DNA from: an uncultured Paracoccaceae bacterium
Lineage (GTDB): Bacteria > Pseudomonadota > Alphaproteobacteria > Rhodobacterales > Rhodobacteraceae
DNA length: 6,748 bases
Assembly (NCBI GenBank): GCA_913054485.1
Contig: CAJXHQ010000175.1
Coordinates: 1-6,748, forward strand
Reading direction: 5' to 3'
This document shows, one piece after another, positions 1-4,529 of the stretch. The position numbers and the translations under genes are program-made. A model generated the notes under the pieces. It had not been told where the DNA came from. It did no database searches and saw only the letters and a program-made list of their open reading frames with translations. The stretch's first letter is position 1. Each line of letters starts with the position of its first letter.

Positions 1-952
1 ATTCGTCGAAATGGCCCATGATGCCGAAGTCATAGGCGATGATGTCGCCGTTGGCGGCAACCTTCATGTTGCCCTGGTGCATGTCAGCGTGGAAATAGCC
101 GTCGCGCAGCGCGTGGCGCAGGAACAGCGACAGCACCCGTTCACCCAGCGCCCGGCGGTCATGGCCGGCCGCATCCAGCGCGTCGTTGTCACCGATCGCC
201 GCACCGTCGGCCCAGCCCAGCGTCATGACACGGCGGGCCGAATGGCTCCAGATCACCCGCGGCAGCTGGAAGCCTTCGTCTTTTTCAGTATTGGCGGCAA
301 ATTCAGAGGCAGCGGCGCTCTCCAGCCGCAGGTCCAATTCCCCCTGAACGACGCCGTCGAAATGCTCGATCACCTCCAGCGGGCGCAGGCGGCGGGCCAT
401 GGGGGCAAAGAAGTCTACGATGCCGGCCGCGAAGTAGAAGGCGTCCACGTCCTTGTTGAAGGCTTTTTCGATGCCGGGGCGCAGAACTTTCACCGCGACA
501 TCCTCGCCGGTGGAGGCAAGCCGTGCGCGGTGGACCTGCGCGATCGAGGCGGCGGCGATCGGCTCGCTGAACTCGGAGAAAACCGCGTCGACCGGCTTGC
601 CCAGCTCGCGGGCCACTTCGGCCATGGCCACTTCGCGGGAAAACGGCGGCAGCTTGTCCTGCAGCACACGCAGCTGCTGCGCCAGCTCGGGGCCGACCAC
701 GTCGGGGCGGGTCGACAGAACCTGGCCGAACTTGATGTAGGCCGGTCCCAAGGCGGTCAGCGCGCGTGTGGCGGGCGGCATGTCCGGATCGCCCTTGTAG
801 CCCAGCCAGCGGAACGGCCAGCCGAGCGTATGGGCCAGTATCCGCAAGGGTTTCGGGGCCTCAAAGGCGTCCAGCACCAGGTTCATGGCGCCTGTGCGCT
901 CAAACGTCGCCCCGGTGCGGATCAGGCGGATGATGTTGTGAGGTCCGCGCAT
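1..952 (-). CDS. ubiB: UbiB-family atypical kinase/ATPase for ubiquinone biosynthesis (N-terminal part, cut by window edge)
   Basis: This is the first 317 residues of a UbiB/ABC1/ADCK protein, whose C-terminus lies beyond the left edge. UbiB proteins are membrane-associated atypical kinase-like ATPases needed for the ring-hydroxylation stage of coenzyme Q synthesis. Reading the minus strand from 952, the translation shows the family hallmarks in order: the KxGQ motif as KFGQ (residues 74-77), the alanine-rich loop AAAS (133-136) that replaces the usual glycine-rich loop, the VAVK lysine (K155), the catalytic-loop variant HADMHQGN (288-295) and the DFG metal-binding motif (308-310). The start is ATG at 952-950. 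It overlaps the ubiE stop codon by one base (TGATG) and has a GGAAGA ribosome-binding site at 962-957, inside the end of ubiE. This suggests co-transcription and translational coupling with ubiE. The C-terminal membrane segments usual for the family cannot be checked here. The family call is secure; the exact biochemical activity is debated for the family. Confidence 0.95.
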   Translation of the reverse strand, partial: MRGPHNIIRLIRTGATFERTGAMNLVLDAFEAPKPLRILAHTLGWPFRWLGYKGDPDMPPATRALTALGPAYIKFGQVLSTRPDVVGPELAQQLRVLQDKLPPFSREVAMAEVARELGKPVDAVFSEFSEPIAAASIAQVHRARLASTGEDVAVKVLRPGIEKAFNKDVDAFYFAAGIVDFFAPMARRLRPLEVIEHFDGVVQGELDLRLESAAASEFAANTEKDEGFQLPRVIWSHSARRVMTLGWADGAAIGDNDALDAAGHDRRALGERVLSLFLRHALRDGYFHADMHQGNMKVAANGDIIAYDFGIMGHFDE

Positions 953-1704
953 CAGATCTTCCAGCCGGAGTGCAGCGCGGCGATGCCCAGCGACAGGTTG
1001 CGGTACTTGGCGTTAGCAAATCCCGCCTGTTTCACCATGTTCAGGAAGGTCTCCTGATCGGGGAACTTGCGGATCGATTCCACCAGATACTGGTAGCTGT
1101 CGTAGTCATCCGCGATCAGCTTGCCCATGCGCGGGATCACGTTGAAGGAATAGAGGTCATAGGCTTTCTGCATGGCGTCATTGGGCAGCTGCGAGAATTC
1201 CAGCACCATCAGCCGGCCGCCGGGTTTCAGCACCCGGTAGGCCTCGTTCAGGGCTTCCTGCGGCCGGGTTACGTTCCGGATGCCGAAGGAGATGGTATAG
1301 ACGTCAAAGGTGTTGTCCTTGAAGGGCAGCGCCATCGCATCGCCGGTCACCCAGTCCAGGCTGTCGGCCATCTGGTCGGCCTCAGCGCGCTGCCGGCCTG
1401 CTTCCAGCATCGGGCGGGTCAGGTCCAGCACGGTGGAATGGCCATGGCCGGCGCGTTTCAGGAAGCGGAAGGAAATGTCGCCGGTGCCGCCGGCCACATC
1501 CAGCAGCCGCTGCCCCGGGCGCGGTGCCAGCCAATCCATCATCGCGTCTTTCCAGACCCGGTGGATGCCCACGCTCATCACGTCGTTCATGATGTCGTAT
1601 TTCGAGGCGACCGAGTTGAAAACGCCCTGCACACGGCTGGCTTTCTCTTCCTCGCGGACAGTTTCAAACCCGAAATGGGTGGTCTTCTGGGACGTGTTGC
1701 TCAT
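952..1704 (-). CDS. ubiE: Ubiquinone/menaquinone biosynthesis C-methyltransferase UbiE
   Basis: This is a 250-residue class I SAM-dependent methyltransferase, the usual UbiE/COQ5 length. The family C-methylates 2-polyprenyl-6-methoxy-1,4-benzoquinol in ubiquinone synthesis, and demethylmenaquinol where menaquinone is made. The translation carries the N-terminal signature [16 protein letters not shown] (36-52), SAM-binding motif [11 protein letters not shown] (67-76), GDAMALPF (121-128), the UbiE-specific SFGIRNVT (139-146), RVLKPGG (157-163), and the conserved C-terminal end [11 protein letters not shown] (240-250). I chose ATG at 1704-1702 because the protein then begins [16 protein letters not shown], as relatives do. 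An in-frame ATG 57 bp further upstream (1761) would add 19 residues of unrelated sequence and run through the promoter region shared with mutM. No strong Shine-Dalgarno sequence is visible before 1704. It lies directly upstream of ubiB with a one-base overlap, forming a quinone operon read away from mutM. Confidence 0.97.
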   Translation of the reverse strand: MSNTSQKTTHFGFETVREEEKASRVQGVFNSVASKYDIMNDVMSVGIHRVWKDAMMDWLAPRPGQRLLDVAGGTGDISFRFLKRAGHGHSTVLDLTRPMLEAGRQRAEADQMADSLDWVTGDAMALPFKDNTFDVYTISFGIRNVTRPQEALNEAYRVLKPGGRLMVLEFSQLPNDAMQKAYDLYSFNVIPRMGKLIADDYDSYQYLVESIRKFPDQETFLNMVKQAGFANAKYRNLSLGIAALHSGWKI

Positions 1705-1735
1705 ACCGCTTGCCGATCGCTCAAATTTCGCCCTT

Positions 1736-1763
1736 GTTATAAGGCTCTGGGGGCCGGGCACAA
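1736..1763 (-). promoter_or_regulatory. Candidate ubiE-ubiB promoter in the divergent ubiE/mutM gap
   Basis: On the minus strand TATAAC (1741-1736) resembles a -10 box (5 of 6 to TATAAT). TTGTGC (1763-1758) lies 16 bp upstream as a weak -35 (3 of 6). The predicted transcript would start near 1729, giving a leader of about 25 nt before the ubiE ATG. The AT core is the palindrome TTATAA (1737-1742), so the same bases could serve as a -10 (TATAAG, 1738-1743) for mutM on the plus strand. This rests on motif matching by eye; no transcript data are available. Confidence 0.35.
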
Positions 1764-1778
1764 TGCGGCCCTTTTGCT

Positions 1779-1783
1779 GGGAG
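1779..1783 (+). promoter_or_regulatory. mutM ribosome-binding site that decides the start
   Basis: GGGAG lies 7 nt before the mutM ATG at 1791. A second ATG at 1786 is only 2 nt from this site and is followed at once by TAA (1789-1791), which shares its last base with the true start (ATGTAATG). The spacing and the [10 protein letters not shown]-terminus both point to 1791 as the working start. Confidence 0.7.
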
Positions 1784-1790
1784 CGATGTA

Positions 1791-2642
1791 ATGCCTGAAC
1801 TGCCCGAGGTCGAGACCGTGATGCGGGGCTTGCAGCCCGCCATGGAGGGGGCTGTGATTGCGCGGGCCGAGGTGAACCGGCCCGATCTGCGCTGGCCTTT
1901 CCCGGAGCGCATGGCCGAGCGTCTGACCGGCGCGCGCGTCACCGCGATGCGGCGGCGGTCGAAATACATCCTGGCGGATCTGGACCGCGGTGAGACGCTG
2001 CTGATCCATCTTGGCATGTCGGGCCGCATGACAGTGTCGGGCGATCCCTTGGGGCAGTTCGTGCATGACCATCCTGCCAGGCAGAAACACGATCATGTGG
2101 TTTTTGACATGGAGAACGGCGCGCGGATAACGTTCAACGATCCCCGCCGCTTCGGCGCGATGGACCTGCTGGAGACCGCGCGGGCGGATGAGCACAAGCT
2201 GATCTCGGCCTTGGGGCCAGAGCCGCTGGGCAATGATTTCCACGAGGATCACCTGATCGCCGCTTTTGCGGGGAAGAAAACGCCGGTGAAATCCGCATTA
2301 CTGGATCAGGGAATCATTGCCGGTCTTGGTAACATTTACGTCTGCGAAGCGCTGTTCCGCGCTGGTGTGTCACCGCGCCGCCACGCAGGGCAAATTGCCG
2401 CTCATCGCGTCGGGGCCATGGTTCCGATCATCCGCGAGGTTCTGCAGGACGCGATTGCCGCAGGGGGAAGCTCGCTCAAGGATTTCCGGCAAGCCGATGG
2501 AAAACTTGGATATTTTCAGCATTCTTTCGATGTTTACGCTAGGGAAGGGGAGCCCTGCCGGCGGGAGGGCTGCGGGGGCACGATTCGGCGGATCGTGCAG
2601 TCGGGGCGCTCCAGCTTCTACTGCGGCAAGTGTCAAAGATAG
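1791..2642 (+). CDS. mutM: Formamidopyrimidine-DNA glycosylase (Fpg/MutM)
   Basis: This base-excision repair enzyme removes 8-oxoguanine and formamidopyrimidines and nicks the DNA by beta,delta-elimination. The 283-residue protein begins MPELPEVET. The proline after the removed Met is the Schiff-base nucleophile and the next Glu is the second catalytic residue. The conserved catalytic Lys is K58 in RRRSKY (Lys57 in mature numbering). Other landmarks are [10 protein letters not shown] (71-80) with the void-filling Met M76, NDPRRFG (116-122) with the intercalating Arg/Phe, [11 protein letters not shown] (178-188) with the DNA-contacting Asn, and a C-terminal zinc finger. The finger cysteines are C256, C261, C278 and C281, so the first pair is spaced C-X4-C instead of the C-X2-C of E. 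coli; I recall this wider spacing as common in alphaproteobacteria. R273 sits in the finger loop where the family contacts the lesion-flanking phosphates. The gene appears complete and functional, is divergent from ubiE, and is followed after 65 bp by the hydratase gene on the same strand. Confidence 0.98.
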   Translation: MPELPEVETVMRGLQPAMEGAVIARAEVNRPDLRWPFPERMAERLTGARVTAMRRRSKYILADLDRGETLLIHLGMSGRMTVSGDPLGQFVHDHPARQKHDHVVFDMENGARITFNDPRRFGAMDLLETARADEHKLISALGPEPLGNDFHEDHLIAAFAGKKTPVKSALLDQGIIAGLGNIYVCEALFRAGVSPRRHAGQIAAHRVGAMVPIIREVLQDAIAAGGSSLKDFRQADGKLGYFQHSFDVYAREGEPCRREGCGGTIRRIVQSGRSSFYCGKCQR

Positions 2643-2656
2643 CTTGAATGCGTTCT

Positions 2657-2680
2657 ATTCCATGGTAGGGAATCGTTTTT
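2657..2680 (+). terminator. Weak hairpin plus T-run between mutM and the hydratase gene
   Basis: ATTCC (2657-2661) can pair with GGAAT (2669-2673) around a 7-nt loop, and five T residues end at 2680. The stem is short and AT-containing, so termination would be partial at best. The same 65-bp gap would have to hold any separate promoter for the hydratase gene; the best eye-match (TTGAAT at 2644-2649 with TAGGGA at 2666-2671) is poor. It could equally be read through, with mutM and the hydratase co-transcribed. Confidence 0.25.
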
Positions 2681-2707
2681 GTACGGAACAACTGAAAGCT
2701 AGTCAGC

Positions 2708-3484
2708 ATGGCCTATGAGACGATCAACGTCGATGTGCAGGACCACGTTTGCCTTATCAAACTGAACCGCCCGGAGGCGATGAACGCGCTCAACCAGGAA
2801 CTCCTTGGCGAGCTTTGCAGCGCGCTTGAAGAGGCAGATACCAGCGACAAGGTGCGCTGCATCTTGATCACCGGCTCGGAGAAAGCCTTCGCCGCCGGTG
2901 CCGACATCAAGGAGATGTCGGAGATGAGCTTCACCGATGTCTATACAAGCAATCTGTTTGGCGATGTGAACGACCGGGTGACCGCGATCCGCAAGCCGGT
3001 GATTGCCGCGGTGGCCGGCTACGCGCTGGGCGGCGGCTGCGAACTGGCGATGATGTGCGACTTCATCATCGCAGCGGATACCGCCAAGTTCGGCCAGCCC
3101 GAGATCAACCTGGGCGTTATTGCAGGGATCGGCGGCAGCCAGCGCCTGACGCGCTTTGTCGGCAAGTCCAAGGCGATGGACATGAACCTGACCGGCCGCT
3201 TCATGAACGCTGAAGAAGCCGAACGCTCGGGTCTGGTGAGCCGCGTGGTGCCCGCCAAGAAGCTGATGGAAGAAGCCACCGGTGCGGCCCAGAAGATTGC
3301 AGAGAAATCGCTGCTGACGGCCATGGCAGCCAAGGAAGCGGTGAACCGGTCTTACGAGCTGCCCTTGAGCGAAGGCATGCTGTTTGAGCGCCGGGTGTTC
3401 CACTCAATGTTTGCCACCGAGGATCAGAAGGAGGGCATGGCAGCCTTCCTTGAGAAGCGCGAGGCGCAGTTCCGCGACAAGTGA
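2708..3484 (+). CDS. Enoyl-CoA hydratase (crotonase family)
   Basis: This is a 258-residue soluble crotonase-fold protein, the standard single-domain length. Such enzymes add water to trans-2-enoyl-CoA in fatty-acid and other acyl-CoA beta-oxidation. The oxyanion-hole segments are [11 protein letters not shown] (60-70) and [10 protein letters not shown] (106-115). The two catalytic glutamates of true hydratases are both present: E112 in GGCELAM and E132 in FGQPEINLG, spaced 20 residues apart as Glu144 and Glu164 are in the rat mitochondrial enzyme. The sequence AKFGQPEI followed by GGSQRLTR resembles mitochondrial ECHS1 closely. That favours a short-chain enoyl-CoA hydratase over a specialised family member such as an isomerase or dehalogenase. 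The start ATG at 2708 gives the expected N-terminus ([10 protein letters not shown]), though its Shine-Dalgarno region is weak. It sits between mutM and rpsT with a strong terminator after it. Substrate chain length cannot be read from sequence, so no gene symbol is given. Confidence 0.93.
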   Translation: MAYETINVDVQDHVCLIKLNRPEAMNALNQELLGELCSALEEADTSDKVRCILITGSEKAFAAGADIKEMSEMSFTDVYTSNLFGDVNDRVTAIRKPVIAAVAGYALGGGCELAMMCDFIIAADTAKFGQPEINLGVIAGIGGSQRLTRFVGKSKAMDMNLTGRFMNAEEAERSGLVSRVVPAKKLMEEATGAAQKIAEKSLLTAMAAKEAVNRSYELPLSEGMLFERRVFHSMFATEDQKEGMAAFLEKREAQFRDK

Positions 3485-3506
3485 TCCGGGACCGCAAGTT
3501 TACGTG

Positions 3507-3535
3507 AAAGGCAGGCTTTGGCCTGCCTTTTGCTT
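3507..3535 (+). terminator. Rho-independent terminator of the enoyl-CoA hydratase gene
   Basis: AAAGGCAGGC (3507-3516) and GCCTGCCTTT (3521-3530) form a perfect 10-bp stem with a TTTG loop, followed by the T-rich tail TGCTTTT. It begins 23 bp after the hydratase stop codon and separates that gene from rpsT. Confidence 0.88.
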
Positions 3536-3551
3536 TTGCGGTGGTCAGCCC

Positions 3552-3580
3552 TTGCCAAAGAGGCCCGCGTTGGGTAGAAG
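3552..3580 (+). promoter_or_regulatory. Candidate rpsT promoter
   Basis: TTGCCA (3552-3557, 5 of 6 to the -35 consensus) and TAGAAG (3575-3580, 4 of 6 to the -10 consensus) are separated by 17 bp, between the hydratase terminator and rpsT. Transcription would begin near 3587 and give a leader of about 110 nt. Alternative -10-like strings lie downstream at TATACA (3588-3593) and TAGAAT (3616-3621), but neither has a credible -35 at proper spacing. S20 is known to repress its own translation in E. coli, so a long leader could have a regulatory role; that is inference here. Confidence 0.45.
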
Positions 3581-3591
3581 CCGCCGCTATA

Positions 3592-3660
3592 CATGCGCGT
3601 GGGGCCCGCTTAGGCTAGAATCACACCGGTGAGTAGACCCGGGTCGGCTGGCATGCGCGT
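3592..3660 (+). repeat. 9-bp direct repeat, 60-bp period, in the rpsT leader
   Basis: CATGCGCGT occurs at 3592-3600 and again at 3652-3660, exactly 60 bp apart, in the non-coding region before rpsT. In GC-rich DNA a 9-bp repeat in about 200 bp can arise by chance. No function is claimed. Confidence 0.3.
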
Positions 3661-3696
3661 CAGAACAAACGAACTCGAAGAGATAGGTTACACACC

Positions 3697-3960
3697 ATGG
3701 CAAATTCGCCCCAGGCCAAGAAGCGCGCACGTCAGAACGAAAAGCGCTTTGCTGTTAACAAAGCCCGCCGTTCGCGCATCCGCACCTACCTGCGCAAAGT
3801 GGAAGAAGCCATCGCATCCGGCGACAAAGAATCGGCTGCCGCTGCTCTGCGTGCTGCTCAGCCCGAGCTGATGCGCGGTGTTACCAAAGGCGTGTATCAC
3901 AAAAACACCGCGCCGCGGAAAATCTCCCGTCTGGCAGCCCGTGTGAAAGCACTGGCCTGA
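3697..3960 (+). CDS. rpsT: 30S ribosomal protein S20
   Basis: This is an 87-residue, strongly basic protein matching S20 over its whole length. S20 is a primary 16S rRNA-binding protein of the small subunit, needed for 30S assembly. The N-terminus [17 protein letters not shown] is the family signature, followed by [16 protein letters not shown] in the first long helix, and the C-terminal half contains the conserved [20 protein letters not shown] segment (64-79). The start at 3697 is fixed by this N-terminus. A purine-rich stretch GAAGAGATAGG (3677-3687) serves as the ribosome-binding region. The gene is monocistronic by appearance, with a terminator before and after it. It sits immediately upstream of the dnaA region, an arrangement I recall as common in Rhodobacterales. 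Nothing in it looks damaged. Confidence 0.98.
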   Translation: MANSPQAKKRARQNEKRFAVNKARRSRIRTYLRKVEEAIASGDKESAAAALRAAQPELMRGVTKGVYHKNTAPRKISRLAARVKALA

Positions 3961-3986
3961 TATCCGAAGGCCGTAAAAACCGCGGC

Positions 3987-4006
3987 AACGGAGAATTAAC
4001 GGAGAA
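3987..4006 (+). repeat. Tandem 9-bp repeat with 11-bp period beside the rpsT terminator
   Basis: AACGGAGAA occurs at 3987-3995 and 3998-4006, separated by TT. The second copy runs into the left arm of the terminator stem. It could be a small duplication or a chance repeat; the 11-bp period would place both copies on the same face of the helix. Confidence 0.4.
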
Positions 4007-4038
4007 GGCGTTGCACCCCGCAACGCCTTCTTTTTTTT
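4004..4038 (+). terminator. Strong rho-independent terminator of rpsT
   Basis: GAAGGCGTTGC (4004-4014) pairs perfectly with GCAACGCCTTC (4020-4030) around the loop ACCCC, followed by eight T residues (4031-4038). The stem begins 44 bp after the rpsT stop. It should isolate dnaA from rpsT transcription. Confidence 0.95.
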
Positions 4039-4071
4039 GATCAGCCCGTGCGGATTTCTGCAGCTGCGGGA

Positions 4072-4156
4072 GATTCTTTGCAGCCAAAGACAGAGTCAAC
4101 ATCATAGTTTCATTGCCGGCGGACACCCGGAATTGCTACCACTAATTCAGCGATTC
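4072..4156. promoter_or_regulatory. Cluster of three GANTC (CcrM-type methylation) sites
   Basis: GATTC (4072-4076), GAGTC (4093-4097) and GATTC (4152-4156) fall within 85 bp. A fourth site, GAATC (4450-4454), lies 76 bp before the dnaA start. In alphaproteobacteria CcrM methylates the A of GANTC in a cell-cycle-dependent manner, and such sites affect dnaA expression in Caulobacter. The motif is seen directly; its role here is inference. Confidence 0.5.
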
Positions 4157-4230
4157 ACTCGCTTGGGGGGACAGGCTGCTCGCGAAGATCCTGAGGGGCA
4201 TCAGGGCATTTCGTGACCACCGTCCGGCGC

Positions 4231-4252
4231 TGCGGCAAGAGTATTTGCCGCA
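4231..4252. repeat. 8-bp perfect inverted repeat in the dnaA upstream region
   Basis: TGCGGCAA (4231-4238) and TTGCCGCA (4245-4252) flank a 6-nt AT-rich spacer (GAGTAT). This could be a binding site for a dimeric regulator or a small hairpin. There is no T-run after it, so it is not an intrinsic terminator. Confidence 0.5.
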
Positions 4253-4414
4253 TGTGTTCGGGCATTTCTGTGCCAGCTGTAGCTGGGGCGCAGTCCTGTC
4301 GGTTTTGTGTGTGTAACGGTTGGCCTTCTTCTGGGCCCGTGGTGTTGTCATGGGTGCAGTGGTTATTGCGATCGTTTCTGAACTGCTCTCCGTTCTGCCG
4401 GAGGGTGATGGCGG

Positions 4415-4443
4415 CTGTCATTCAGTCGGCACACGGATAACTT
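4415..4443 (+). promoter_or_regulatory. Low-confidence dnaA promoter candidate
   Basis: CTGTCA (4415-4420, 4 of 6) and TAACTT (4438-4443, 3 of 6) are 17 bp apart. If used, transcription would start near 4450, on top of a GAATC methylation site, with an 80-nt leader. Both boxes are weak. This is simply the best spaced pair I found close to dnaA. Confidence 0.2.
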
Positions 4444-4529
4444 GTGCGTGAATCCGGAGCGGGCAGGAGCCCGGGACAAAATGAACCTAGGCCGGAATAG
4501 GCCAGAGATCGGGATGCGTGAGGCAACGA

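Larger units (their letters stand above)
4039..4529. other. Non-coding region upstream of dnaA (dnaA control region, possible replication-origin neighbourhood)
   Basis: These 491 bp between the rpsT terminator and dnaA contain no convincing gene: the open frames have no recognisable domains, weak or no ribosome-binding sites, and compositions that only follow the local base skew. Visible structure includes four GANTC sites (4072, 4093, 4152, 4450), an 8-bp inverted repeat (4231-4252), GGGCATTTC repeated at 4204-4212 and 4260-4268, and a keto-rich stretch (4241-4420) where by hand count G=63, T=61, C=39 and A=17. DnaA-box resemblance is poor: TTACACACA on the minus strand (4316-4308, 7 of 9 to TTATCCACA) and TTATCCGTG (minus, 4440-4432, 6 of 9). 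The region surely contains dnaA expression signals. Whether it is also oriC is unproven. Confidence 0.6.

Noticed and set aside
11..1057. Long plus-strand open frame opposite ubiB
   Set aside because: It is antisense to a clear UbiB translation with all family motifs. It has no domain of its own and exists because GC-rich codon use keeps stops rare in the opposite frame.
1705..1761. Longer ubiE start giving 19 extra N-terminal residues
   Set aside because: The added residues do not resemble the family, and the start would consume most of the divergent promoter region. The 1704 start gives the usual N-terminus.
970..1791. 273-codon plus-strand open frame opposite ubiE
   Set aside because: It mirrors ubiE and has no recognisable protein features. 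UbiE on the other strand is certain.
2699..3403. 234-codon minus-strand open frame opposite the enoyl-CoA hydratase gene
   Set aside because: It is a shadow of the hydratase gene, rich in His, Gln and Ala as expected of antisense GC-rich frames, with no motif.
4155..4421. 88-codon minus-strand open frame in the dnaA upstream gap
   Set aside because: It has no ribosome-binding site before its ATG and no domain. Its Gln, Thr, Asn and Pro-rich composition simply follows from the A/C-rich minus strand.
4213..4440. 75-codon plus-strand open frame in the dnaA upstream gap
   Set aside because: It has no convincing ribosome-binding site, no domain, and an odd Cys, Ser and Trp-rich composition that follows the local G/T bias.
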